From assembly GCF_000787575.1 (NCBI RefSeq), contig NW_012236518.1, positions 620,001-684,000 of the forward strand: a stretch of 64,000 bases of DNA, in the 5' to 3' direction. Both the position numbers and the translations under genes were made by a program. The notes below the pieces were generated by a model. That model made no database searches. It worked only from the letters and a program-made list of their open reading frames with translations, and was not told the DNA's origin. This DNA is from Acytostelium subglobosum LB1. Taxonomy: Eukaryota; Evosea; Eumycetozoa; Acytosteliales; Acytosteliaceae. Within the stretch, counting starts at the first letter, position 1. Each line of letters starts with the position of its first letter. This document shows positions 1 through 10,298 of this stretch, in pieces.

Positions 1-752
1 ACTGCCTCTCGACCAGCTTCATCCACGACCTCTCACTGTCGCCTCTGCGACACCGTCTCGTGCACCTCGATCTGCGCGAGTCGCTCCACATCACGCCAGT
101 CGTTGCGCTCCGACTGTACCCGGCAACGCAGCTCACCGAGCTGTTCATCTCGCCCAGCAGGCGATCCAAGCACAACACATCCGACACGTGCAAGATCGAC
201 CTGGACGCATTGTACAAGGCACACAATCAGATAAGGATCAACGACAATCAGATACAACTGAATCGCTCGAGCATTAGACAGTCGATCGTCGAGAAGCAGG
301 AGCACTGTCCTTTGATCCTGCTCGGTGAGGACGAGAAGTTCCAGGCCAGCCTGGTCAAGACGGTTCTCGAACGCAGCAACTTTGACGTGAGGATCGCATG
401 CGATGGCAAGTCGGCATTTGAGATGTTCTGCCAGACGCCCTACTTTGTGCTGGTCATGATGGACATCTTCATGCCGATCCTGGACGGCCTTAGCTCCATC
501 CGCATGATCCGTCAGTTTGAAAAGTCAGTCAATCTCAAGCGCACGCCAATCATCATCTGCAGTGGCAACGACAAGACGTTGAACTCCAATGGACAGTCCA
601 AAGGCGATGAGGGCTGCGATGCATTCCTGTCAAAGCCCCTGAAGAGGAACCTTGTAGACCTGATCATGAAGCTCACTACCACTCCGCCAACTTCACCGCC
701 ATCCTCTTCGTCGCGTCCATCATCAAGAGTGCCACAGATCACCTCTAGTTAG
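1..752 (+). CDS. Response-regulator receiver-domain protein, 3' end
   Basis: The frame is open from the window edge to a TAG at 750-752, so the gene is cut at its 5' end. Residues counted from base 60: about 78-192 form a CheY-like receiver domain. It has the acidic pair in LLGEDE, the phospho-acceptor Asp in VMMDIFMPILDG, the Ser of IICSG and the Lys of FLSKPLK. The domain would accept a phosphoryl group from a histidine kinase or phosphotransfer protein. The tail is Ser/Pro/Thr-rich. Upstream of the receiver, about 45 residues (LVHLDLRE..., TQLTELFIS) look like leucine-rich repeats rather than the HATPase expected in a hybrid histidine kinase. It may be an LRR-receiver fusion, or a hybrid kinase whose catalytic part lies outside the window. 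The receiver call is firm; the LRR call is weaker. Confidence 0.8.
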   Translation, partial: CLSTSFIHDLSLSPLRHRLVHLDLRESLHITPVVALRLYPATQLTELFISPSRRSKHNTSDTCKIDLDALYKAHNQIRINDNQIQLNRSSIRQSIVEKQEHCPLILLGEDEKFQASLVKTVLERSNFDVRIACDGKSAFEMFCQTPYFVLVMMDIFMPILDGLSSIRMIRQFEKSVNLKRTPIIICSGNDKTLNSNGQSKGDEGCDAFLSKPLKRNLVDLIMKLTTTPPTSPPSSSSRPSSRVPQITSS

Positions 753-866
753 TTAGTGTAGAACTAAAATGAATGACATGTCGTGTATCGTCTTGTACAT
801 AAACAATATTCCTATTCCCGAAGTCCCTCTCCATCAGATGGCGACGGGACCTCCTCCACTCTCCAT

Positions 867-1900
867 TTACTTTCTTCGCTTGACTGTTGTTGCAGTAGCC
901 TGAGATGCTGAACTTGATGCAGCCGACGACTTGCTCTCATTCTCTGGCATCTTCTTGTTTTGTAGCTTGTAAAGCAATCGCTGCTCGACATTGTCCATCA
1001 GCCACTCGTGCTGGATCAACTCGAGGTTCTCGCGCTCCGATGTGTAGAGCTGATGTGTTGGTGTCTGCTGTGCCGGCAAGCCCTGCTCCACCTGTGATTG
1101 AAGCAGAGTCTCGTTGAGCTGCGGGCGCTCCTGCAGCAGAAGCGAGTTGATGCCCTCCAGACCGAACCAGCACAGGAAGTACCAACTCAGCGAGCTGACA
1201 TACGAGACGTCCAGTGATGACAGCTCGATGCCGCTCTGCAGGAAACGCTTGAAACGGATTGTGAGCGGGAAGAATGGGATCTTGACGGCGACGAATCCAG
1301 AGAAGAAGTGATTGACCCATGTCATCAGACCAATCTGAGGTACTACATTGACCACATTACCCTTGAGCATATCAGTCATACCTGACTGATCCTTAAACAC
1401 ATTGCCAAGCATTCCCATTGGATTATTACCTGCGCCAGTGTCCTTTAATGCGAACAGTCCTGTCTCCTATTCATGTGTTGGTTCATTCGTTCATTCGTTA
1501 GTTCGTTAGCAATGTCCTGATGACCTGTCAAGTGATCAGTCAATCATTCAATCATACTTTGTTTGTAAAGTAAGCCTTCCTCATTAAGAATGAGTGTAAT
1601 GGGATCATATTGTTACTCTGTGCCAATCTTCTTGATCTTAACAATGTCTGACTGCGATGATTCAATGATAGAGTGTGATTGAGTCATAATAAGTATGTCG
1701 CTCTCTATGTTATCTATGCTTTCCCATCACTCTACTACATACACCTCCATAACATTCTGCACGACCTGTTTCCTCTCTGACTGTTGCATCAGACCTGCTA
1801 TATTACTCTTGAGTGCACTAACGATGAACAATACAAACAATATAGGTATTACTACCCAATTCCTAATAGGAGTGTCCAATACTATAGTCTCTTCTAACAT
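867..1900 (-). CDS. emc3: ER membrane protein complex subunit 3 (EMC3)
   Basis: Three exons on the minus strand: 1900-1743, 1651-1558 and 1466-867. Introns are GT..AG and the phases agree (158 + 94 + 600 nt, 283 residues). EMC3 is the YidC/Oxa1-type insertase core of the ER membrane protein complex, which inserts tail-anchored and multipass proteins. Exon 1 carries the first membrane helix after DTPIRNWVV. Exon 2 gives the LLRSRRL and SFLMRKAYFTN segments that align with human EMC3. Exon 3 has the hallmark DMLKGNVVNVVPQ and FSGFVAVKIPFFPL region plus SYVSSLSWYFL. Length is close to the usual 260 or so, with a Ser/Ala/Thr and basic C-terminal extension. The ATG at 1900 gives a normal short lumenal N terminus. 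Confidence 0.92.
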
Positions 1901-2095
1901 CTCTTTAGTAAGTAATAATAATATATTATATATATGTATGTGTTCAAGAATGAATAAGATGAAGTGAAGTGAATTCAAAATGATGTTCAACAACACCAAG
2001 TCAGCAAACTTGTGCGAGGGTAAGTGTGTGAGGGAATGTCCGCGAGGGTTGTTTACTTGTGTGGATGATGATGATAATGATGATGACGGATGGAG

Positions 2096-2827
2096 TTAAC
2101 ACTCAACATCTGGTTGTTGAGAGGGATGAGCAGCTTGGAACTCGGGTAACTCGGAAAGGGTGTTGTTGACACGGGCAATGTTGGGATAGGCAGACATGTC
2201 AACGTTGAAACGATGAGCATTGAACACTTGGGCTGGAATGCAGAGGTCGGCAAAGGTGATCTGATCGCCGACACAGTACTTGCCACTGTGCTTGACGAGC
2301 AGAGCCTCAAGACCGTTGAAACCGTTGGCAATCCAGGTCTTGGCCCACTCGGCCTTCTTGGATTCGTCGCCGGTCATCTGAGCGAGCTTGTTGAGCACCT
2401 TGAGGTTCTGGAGTGGCTGGATGTCCGATCCAATGATCTGCATCATCTGACGCACGATAGCACGCTCAGCTGGCTTTGTTGGGAGGAGTGCTGGCTCTGG
2501 TCTAGTCTCCTCAAGGTACTCAAGCATGGCCAATGATTGTCCAAGCACATGTCCATCGATGACCAATGTTGGGACCTGTCGTCGGGAGTTGTAACGTTAA
2601 TATTATTGAACTCACATTTGAACTAGTTCTGCCACAGACTTGATACATACGACTCTCATTGAGTTCAATTGATTGTATTCCTCTGTAGTCTGTTGACCAC
2701 CATCCTTGATGAGATGGATAGCCTTATACTCATACTTCTCCTTCTTGAAGGCGAGAGCGACACGCACTCTCCAGGAGCATGATGATCTCCAATAGCTGTA
2801 TAGAACTGTAGTGTTTGATGTTGACAT
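2096..2827 (-). CDS. mai: Maleylacetoacetate isomerase (zeta-class glutathione transferase)
   Basis: Two exons, 2827-2651 and 2575-2096, joined by a 75-bp GT..AG intron; 218 residues, as usual for GSTZ1. The enzyme isomerises maleylacetoacetate to fumarylacetoacetate with glutathione in tyrosine and phenylalanine breakdown, in cytosol or mitochondria. The zeta-class active-site motif SSCSWRVR is at about residues 15-22. The thioredoxin-fold cis-proline lies in the rejoined VPTLVIDG, followed by [12 protein letters not shown], the glutathione gamma-glutamyl site. The C-terminal half is the all-helical GST domain, with the conserved N-capping-box region in [18 protein letters not shown]. Nothing looks broken. 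Confidence 0.93.
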
Positions 2828-2830
2828 GGT

Positions 2831-3165
2831 ATGTATATGTTATGTGTATGTATGTATGTATGTTTGTATGTTGAGTAAGTTATGAACTACTTCTAGATAT
2901 TATTAAATAGATGTTCTTCTTCTGAAGTTGACCTGATTTGGACTCACTTTGAGCTGCAAGAAGGAGTGTGGTCCGTCCGGAGTTTTGGGAATGTCTTCTT
3001 CTCTTCTGTTTCATTCCTTCCAAGGTCAGTCAATGTAGTTGTAACTGGTCTCGCAACAATACATTGTTATATTTATTAATGTTATTGTTGAATGATTGAT
3101 TGAATTGAATGTATTACATTAATGAATTGAGATATTGAAGAATATGAAGCTCATCATCAATTGAC
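2831..3165. other. AT-rich intergenic region
   Basis: Non-coding stretch between the isomerase start (minus strand) and the ankyrin-type gene (plus strand), so probably a divergent promoter region. It has TATG repeats just upstream of 2831 and AT-rich tracts. No ORF or RNA gene is recognisable. Confidence 0.5.
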
Positions 3166-3193
3166 CAAACGAAACGAACGTTCGTTTCGTTTG
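3166..3193. repeat. Perfect 28-bp palindrome
   Basis: The arm CAAACGAAACGAAC is followed at once by its exact reverse complement, with no spacer. It lies about 80 bp before the ATG of the ankyrin-type gene at 3271. It could be a hairpin, a site for a dimeric DNA-binding protein, or a leftover from rearrangement. No function is shown by the sequence. Confidence 0.75.
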
Positions 3194-3270
3194 ACTTATG
3201 GGCAATGAACATCAATCATCAAGACGTGAATGAACAGTTTACCAACACTCATTGTAATAATAATAAATGA

Positions 3271-5182
3271 ATGAATGATATTAATATGGACATCAAGTTG
3301 GAAAGCATTAACAAAGTGTTTCATATCAAACATCTGTGTATACTCATCTTCAAACATGTTACCTCTATTCACAATCAATTGATTGAGGAGGTCACTGAGC
3401 AAGATCCAGTGTATGACCTCCCTCTAGCTCATCATAGGATCAAATCTACGATCAAAGGATCCCAGTTGCTGGCTGATGGTAGCCTCATCAATATGCTAAA
3501 GTACAACGCCACTCAATGGTTCATTGAGGAGTATGACAAAGTTCACAACTATCCAATCAATGATCGACTACTGATCCAAACGATCAAATACAACAATGTA
3601 AAGGCATTCAATCATCTACTCAACATGGTATTGCCTTCACAAGATGACAACAACAACATGCTTCGACAAGTACTCAAACATGGCAATGTGGACATGCTCA
3701 ACTTGTTCCTCGGTTTGAATGCTCAGCGTACGGCATCATTCAGCATCAACGATCTAATGCGAGCCATCGACACTGGCAACGTTGACTTTGTTCGTATACT
3801 ACTGCGACGTGGATGTGTTGATAGGGAGCCATCTTATTCCTACAATCGAGAGGATTATAAGTTCAAAAGGTCACATCATGGCATCAGTGTCACAATGCTC
3901 AAGATGTTGCATGAAGAGTTCAATCGACTTTACTACTCTGGTTATTGGTTCCCGGGCTGCATCATCATATCCAACGATGCTTTGGAGCATTGTACTCGAT
4001 GCAACTTGGATGAAAGTGTCAGGTACATTGCCAACATGCCTTACTTGTCTTTGTCATCACAATCTGTGAACTCATCGTATCAGATGACCAGAGTTTGACG
4101 CAATGCATCAAGAAGTGTATGGAGATATGCGCGCATGAGAGTGGCAATATCAAGATCTTCAAGGCACTGTGCCAGACTGAGATTGGAGCAAAAGTAATTC
4201 AGTCCAGTGCGTACCTGACTCCAATAATATTGAAGGCTAACCTCGCTGGACACGTGGACATCGTTGAGAGCATCAAAGAACACTTTGATCAATTGAGTGA
4301 CGCGATGTTGCCAACATCCGACCCATCAATCATTCAAATTTTGAATGCTCCACGTGCATCCATTCCACGTAGAATATCACTCTACCAGGCCATTCTCGAT
4401 GATGATGTTGTAAAGGTGGAGGAGAGCATTTATAATGTTACCAAGGTGGACTGTAGGATGTGGCAATCTATGTCCTTGTCAATGCTCACACACATTGGCC
4501 ATGGACAACCACCCATTGAGTTGGGCTTCAAAGGGAGATCCCTGCTCAACATGATTGAATCAGTAGGAGTGAAAGGCAGTAACATCACCGAGGACATCAT
4601 CAACCTGTTCTTGGACAATGGTCACTTTTCTCAAACTGACAGGAGATTATTGGAGAATGAACATGTTGTGGCATTGGACGTCTCATGTGGCCTGATGCTA
4701 AAGATACACAAGATGTTCAAACTCCAATTCAATTCAGAATGTCTAATTCATGCACTGCTGAATGTGAATGAAGAGGCCATGTCCATTCTCTTTGAGTCAT
4801 TTGCAAAGAGTTCCGTTGACTATCTTATGCGGTCATTGGATGGCACGGTCATCAGGCTTGACAATGCTGTTATACATCTTCTTGAACATGGATCATTGGA
4901 CTCAATCAAATTGATGCTTCGCAATGTGTCCTCGGGCAATCTGTTGAAGCCTATCATCTTGAATTGGACATGCTCAAACACTTTAGTCGTGTTCAGATTC
5001 ACCCTGGAACTATTCCCAGTCGATATGATGACCAGTAGTCAAGTCTCTAAACTCATCAATGCTGTATTCCTAAAGGAACACAAAGATCAACAAGTATTTG
5101 AAGCACTTCATCTCATTCATCAGAGATTCAGCTCAATGTTCGACCTGGCTCCATCACCACGAGTGTTGGAAGTTGATGCTGT
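3271..5182 (+). pseudogene. Ankyrin-type dictyostelid family, unit I, broken and 3'-truncated
   Basis: Starts with the family N terminus (FHIKHLCILIFKHVTSIH, then IKGSQLLADGSLINMLKYNATQWF) shared with the intact genes at 23936 and 58444. Degenerate ankyrin-like helices of the type GNVDMLNLFL follow. The frame ends with a stop at 4096-4098 and continues in another frame from about 4095 (CIKKCMEICAHESGNIKIFKAL), so a one-base-type frameshift lies near 4090. No GT..AG intron fits there. The second frame runs in family sequence to about 5175. The end of unit I (roughly 80 residues) and all of unit II are then missing, replaced by FNIP-repeat sequence. A sequencing error at 4090 is possible, but the loss of the 3' half is not explained by that. 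Confidence 0.75.
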
Positions 5183-5805
5183 AGCACTTTCGATCAACCT
5201 CTTAAAGTTGGACACATTCCACCTACAGTTACGCATCTATCATTTATATTATTTAATCAACCTCTTCAAGTTGGACATATTCCAGAGTCTGTTACAAAAC
5301 TATCATTTATTGCCTTCAAACATCCTCTTCAAATTGGACACATTCCAAATTCAGTAACACACCTATCATTGGAATGCTATGATAAACCACTTGAAGTTGG
5401 ACACATTCCACAGTCTGTTACACACATATCGTTTGGTGGCTTCAATCAAACACTCAAACCCGAGTTTATTCCGTCTGTTTCCTCAATGTTCATGAATTTA
5501 CTCAATTCATATCTACAAAGAATCTTTTGCTTCTCAACGACTCTGATTTGAACAGAATTACCCATCTTATCACTTCCATTGTATCCAAAAAATATCCATA
5601 TAGAACATTACAAAAGAAAAATACTAGTAATGGTGTTCTGTCCTCTCTTTTCTACTTACTGGAACGTATTCAAACAATAACTGTACAAATTCGATCACAT
5701 ACTAAATCAGAGATTCATGTGGATAGTACTTGGAGGCGAATTGATGACAAAGTTGCCCTGATGGTTCATGATAAAGGAGCATCATTTTGGACATCCAACC
5801 AATAA
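5177..5805 (+). pseudogene. FNIP-repeat protein, 3' remnant
   Basis: In frame 2 from 5177 the sequence encodes about four FNIP repeats of roughly 22 residues (PLKVGHIPPTVTHLSF, FNQPLQVGHIPESVTKLSF, HPLQIGHIPNSVTHLSL, KPLEVGHIPQSVTHISF). FNIP repeats are LRR-like units found in large numbers in dictyostelids. After about 5520 the frame changes, and a second segment (LLNDSDLNRITHLITSIV ... STWRRIDDKVALMVHDKG) resembles the usual C-terminal part of FNIP proteins, ending at 5803-5805. The start and most repeats are missing and there is a frame change, so this is a gene remnant butted against the ankyrin remnant. Confidence 0.75.
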
Positions 5806-5897
5806 ATTAGTTCCTGTTGCAACAGAACTTCATTTAAACAAGACTATGATCATTTTATCACACATGATTTTGATGAGTGTCGTTTGGCGATCAATCA

Positions 5898-8800
5898 ATG
5901 ATGATCCACCTCCAGCCAATCAACAACAACATCCACAACAACAACAGGAATAGCAATGCCTCAACCTCAACTTCATCAACATCAACTTCATCAACAACAT
6001 CATCAACACGTGATGCCTTAGATTTAATGAACCGATCTTTGACCATAATTGCACCGGCACAATACTTTAGAAAGGGACATATTACAAAGATGTACTTGGA
6101 TAATAATAAGATCAAGGAGATACCTTTGGACCTGATTTATTAGACTCCCCTGCTCGTGGTGGCCAGCTTCAACTCGAATTGTTTGAACAGCCTGCCCAAT
6201 GAGATCCGCGAGTGGACCCAACTGTCCATACTACACCTGAACTCCAACAGTTTGAGTTCACTACCTGCATCAATCACAGAGTTGGAGCATCTCTCATTGA
6301 TCAGTCTCAAGTCCAACCAGTTTGAGAGGCTGCCCAGTCTACACCTTTGCCATTCAATCAAGTCAATCAATCTGGACAACAATGACAAGCTACCACAGTT
6401 CATCAAGAGGCTCTACTCTTTTGCATACCCATCTCATAGTCGAGTGAGTGCCACGCTGACAATGGCCATGGACATGGGCGAGTCCTTGTCCGATACATCG
6501 TCATCCTCATCTGAACCCAGCTCCAAACTTCCACATCTACATATCAACCATGCTATTGACATCTCGCCAAAGACTCCACGTAGGAGTGTTGTGCATTCTA
6601 GTCCAGACTATGGATGTGTGCGCAGTCTCAACCTCGAGAGCTCATCATTCACCAGCTTCCCATTCATGACTGGTCAATCACTCCTGTCACTGAGATCTCT
6701 GCTACTTGGTCACAATCCAAAGATTGAAATTGAGAGTTGTCGACTCCAATGGAGTGCATTCCGACACCTCGAGTCCATCAGTATCGACCGCTGCCATCTC
6801 CAATCAATACCAACAGGTCTCACCAACATCAAGACCCTCACCGAGTATGTATACATACTCATTCAATCAATCACAGACTGACTCAAACAATTAATCAATC
6901 ACAGACTTAACCTGAATAGTAACATGATTAGGACGTTACCACCTGACATTGAGAAGTGGACTAGATTGAAGACGTTGCAGTTGTCTAATAATATGTTGAC
7001 ATGCTTGCCAACATATATGGATCAATTGACATGTCTAAGTACATTGATACTCAATGGAAATAGATTGATCAATGTTGATGTCACTGTCCGTATTCCTACA
7101 TTGATCGAGCTCAACCTCGACAACAACATGTTGACAGTGTGTCCAGGCGAGCTATGCAAGGAGCTGCATCAACTGAAGATATACTCTGACAAGGACAACC
7201 CATTCTCAATCAAAGCCACACATGGTCATCATCATCAGAGCTCAACAGCATCCATCTCCAAATCAACATCCGCCCACTCAAGGTGGTCACATCGCCAAAT
7301 GTATGCATGTCTCCACCATTGTCATGCGTCTCACCTAGCCGAGGAAGGGCTCCGAAGCCACTACCAATGACACCTGGACATCGACAGCGATCAGAGAGTA
7401 TGGTGTCCAGTCCAGACTGCCAGACACCGTTGGCCAATCCATTTGCAGCAACACCTGATATGGTCATGAGTCCCAAGTATCCTCCATCATACGCCTCCAC
7501 GACAGGACCGTTGGGCATGTCGTGTGATGCCATGCTAGGTCGTCAGCGATCATCAACCTTTGCTGCCGTGGGCGAGAAGCCAATTCAACACAGCCATTCA
7601 TCATCAGCAATCAGTCAGTCAAAGATGATGTCTGATGTGATCAATGAGTTTGAGGTGAACGCAGGTATCCATTTGAGCAAGAGTTCATCATTCTCCATGG
7701 GCAAGGTCTGGAACAAGTTCAGAAGAATGAGTTCGTTCAAAGGTCCATCGAGCGAGGAAGAGTTGATAATCAGCCTGCCGTCATCACCGCGCCAAGTCGA
7801 CCCAACCCCATTCACCGGAGACATCAACATCAAGTCGCTGCTGAGTAGTTCTGCATGTCCAATGTCACCACCAAGGGATTCCCCATTGGTGACCTCTCCC
7901 GAGCTCTACAGCACATCCAAGACTCAATCAAGACGTGAGAGGAGCAATACCATCAGCCACTCACACTCCTCATCCTCTGTTTCCGGATCTGGTAGTGTTG
8001 AGACTCGTGGGGCAAGGTCACCAACACTCAGCCAAACAACGTCATTGGTGCCGCCACCGGCCAAGCTCAAAGAGACATATGATGGTCAACATCTATACGA
8101 CAACCAAGTATCAAACTCCAAGAAGAATCGTGAGAGGACACTCGAGAGCTTTGTCGTGCCGGCTTCCAACTCCAATCACAAGGCCAAGAAGTCTGGATCA
8201 TCAGCCGACCTTAACAACAACAACAACAACAACAGCAGCAAGAAGTCCAAGAAGTCATCATCATCTTCATATGGAATGGATGACTCTTTCAGAATCGATG
8301 GCAACAACTTGGGAACGATACTCACACAGAGTCTTTGTAACAATCCAAGCGAGTTCATCAAAGGTCTCATGGCAGATACCAACCCTAGATCACATGTTGG
8401 CATCCAGTTTACTTGCGAGGAAGGTGTTCCAAAGATCAAGTCCGCCAACATCGAGTCCCTCCTCACAGTCCTAACTCACGAACGAGGCAACAGTATGTGT
8501 TTGATTGATCATTATGGAATAGTTCCAATCATCTAAACCCACTCTCCTCATCAATCAATCCATTAGTCTTCGATCTTGAGATACTATTCTTGGACACATA
8601 CCTACTATTCACAAATGTGGATATTGTTATCCATCACTTATTCAACAGGTTCAAGAACAATGGATCACTAGTGAGACAGAAGGTGTTGAGATTCACTCAA
8701 CATTGGGTAGACAGGAATTGGTCAGACTTTAGTATTGATCAACTAAAGAGGATACAGTCATTCTACAATGATATCGATTTCACCAATGAGGATAGTTGGA

Positions 8801-9893
8801 GTAATCAGCTAAAGGCCTTGGTCACATCAATCAAAATGAGAATCGATCTTACCTATATCTCAGACACCATGCCAGACAACTTCATGGATGTGGCACCTCT
8901 CCCGCACTTTGACTTCCAAGACAGTTTCACATTGATGGATGTCAAGCCACTAGTATGTCCATTCAATCTTGGAACTATTCCAATCAATCAATCAATCAAT
9001 CACTAACCATTCTCAAACAATCACAATAGGAAATTGCAAGACAGTTAACAATCATAGATCATAGATTGTTGATGAATATATCGAGGGAGGACTTGTTGAG
9101 ATGTGCTGGTCTGAGGTATAATAGAGATGAAGGTAGACCAGTATCCATTACCCAAATAACAGAGAGATTCAATAATGTTAGTCGATGGGTATCCACCAAG
9201 GTTGTCACATGCCAGCCATCAGAAAGGATTGACATAATATTCAAGTTTATCAACATTGCCCTAGTATGTATATAGATCAACTTGATCACTCGAGTTACAC
9301 CTCACCCACCTACTAACATCACTCATTGTACAATACAACATTAATAGAACTGTTGGGTACTAAAGAATTTTAGTGGAACAATGGCCATTGTGTCTGGATT
9401 GAAGTGTGGCGCCCTCAATAGGTATACCTCGGCATGGGAACATGTAAATAGTTCAAAGCTTGGAAAGAGATTGGAAGAATTGGTGCCTCTTGCAACCTAT
9501 CCAAACAAATTGCGAAAGATCATTGATAAGGTTGATCAACCTGCCGTTCCAAACTTGCACGCCTACTTGAATCATTTGGCCATCATCACGGAAGGAAACG
9601 CATCTACAATCAACGACGATCAGATCCATCTGGCGCGATACGAGATGATTGGTAGGATATTCAACAAATTGAATCAGTTCCAGTCCAGCTCCTATGTGTT
9701 GGTGCCAGTGGGAGTGTTGCAAGACAGTCTGGAGAGCCTGCCACTGATGACTGACAACGAGCTGTATGAGGCTGCCAAGTTAGAGACCTGTCAAGAGAAT
9801 GAAAGGTCATTGTTGTTGGCATCGATGACGTCACAGGCACAACAACATCAACAACAGTACTTCCTTCATAAAATAAAGGAAAGAAGTAAGTGA
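5898..9893 (+). CDS. LRR-RasGEF, copy A (two possible lesions)
   Basis: A leucine-rich-repeat Ras guanine-nucleotide exchange factor, which would activate Ras at the membrane. Exons: 5898-6844, 6905-8492, 8567-8952, 9030-9263 and 9348-9893, all with GT..AG introns. Order: Ser/Thr-rich N terminus, LRRs (YLDNNKIKEIP, LHLNSNSLSSLPASI, LQLSNNMLTCLP, LNLDNNMLTV), a long Ser-rich linker, a RasGEF_N domain (IESLLTVLTHERGNIFDLEILF, rejoined across the intron) and a CDC25-type catalytic domain (EIARQLTIIDHRLL, NFSGTMAIVSGLKC, YPNKLRKIID, INDDQIHLARYEMI). Two oddities: an in-frame TAG at 6141-6143 inside a well-kept LRR, and a frame change near 7260-7285 with no usable intron. Either the copy is decaying or these are sequence errors; the catalytic half looks intact. 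Confidence 0.8.
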
Positions 9894-10062
9894 GCCAGTG
9901 AATGTGCGAGCCAAAGATATTATCTTCCTAGCATCCTAACTGCGGGGATAAATAATTTATTCCAGCCTTTGTAATAAAACTAATCAAAATGAATACCCAA
10001 GTTCAAATAAATTGAGTAATTATAATAATAATAATTATATTTATAATAATAAGTCATAGTAA

Positions 10063-10150
10063 TAATGGATATAATTTCAAATGGTAAAATTATTATGACT
10101 GACTTTGGATCTTCAAGATTGGATTAACCAATGAGAATAATGTACCTCAT
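10063..10150 (+). pseudogene. Remnant of actin-like gene 5' end
   Basis: About 90 bases resemble the first codons of the actin-like gene at 17781: TATTATGACTGACTTTGGAT and GATTGGATTAACCAATGAGA closely match the corresponding bases at 17807-17860, with small deletions. Resemblance stops at about 10150. It follows RasGEF copy A just as the whole actin-like gene follows RasGEF copy B, so it marks the downstream edge of a duplicated block. Confidence 0.8.
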
Positions 10151-10298
10151 TGAGTTCAACTATTCACCAACTGTTCGCCTAGTATGGTTGGATGGATTAT
10201 TCTTGGTTGTCAACATAAGGCTGGAATGCTGGAACGGACAATGAATGATGTTTATGTTGTGTTGGTGTTTAAGTTGTTGCTGTGGAGTCAAATGTTGG

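Noticed and set aside
6066-6143. A 50-base intron removing the TAG in the LRR-RasGEF
   Set aside because: The only GT..AG pair (GTACTT at 6091 to ATTAG at 6143) would delete a well-formed LRR and does not keep phase.
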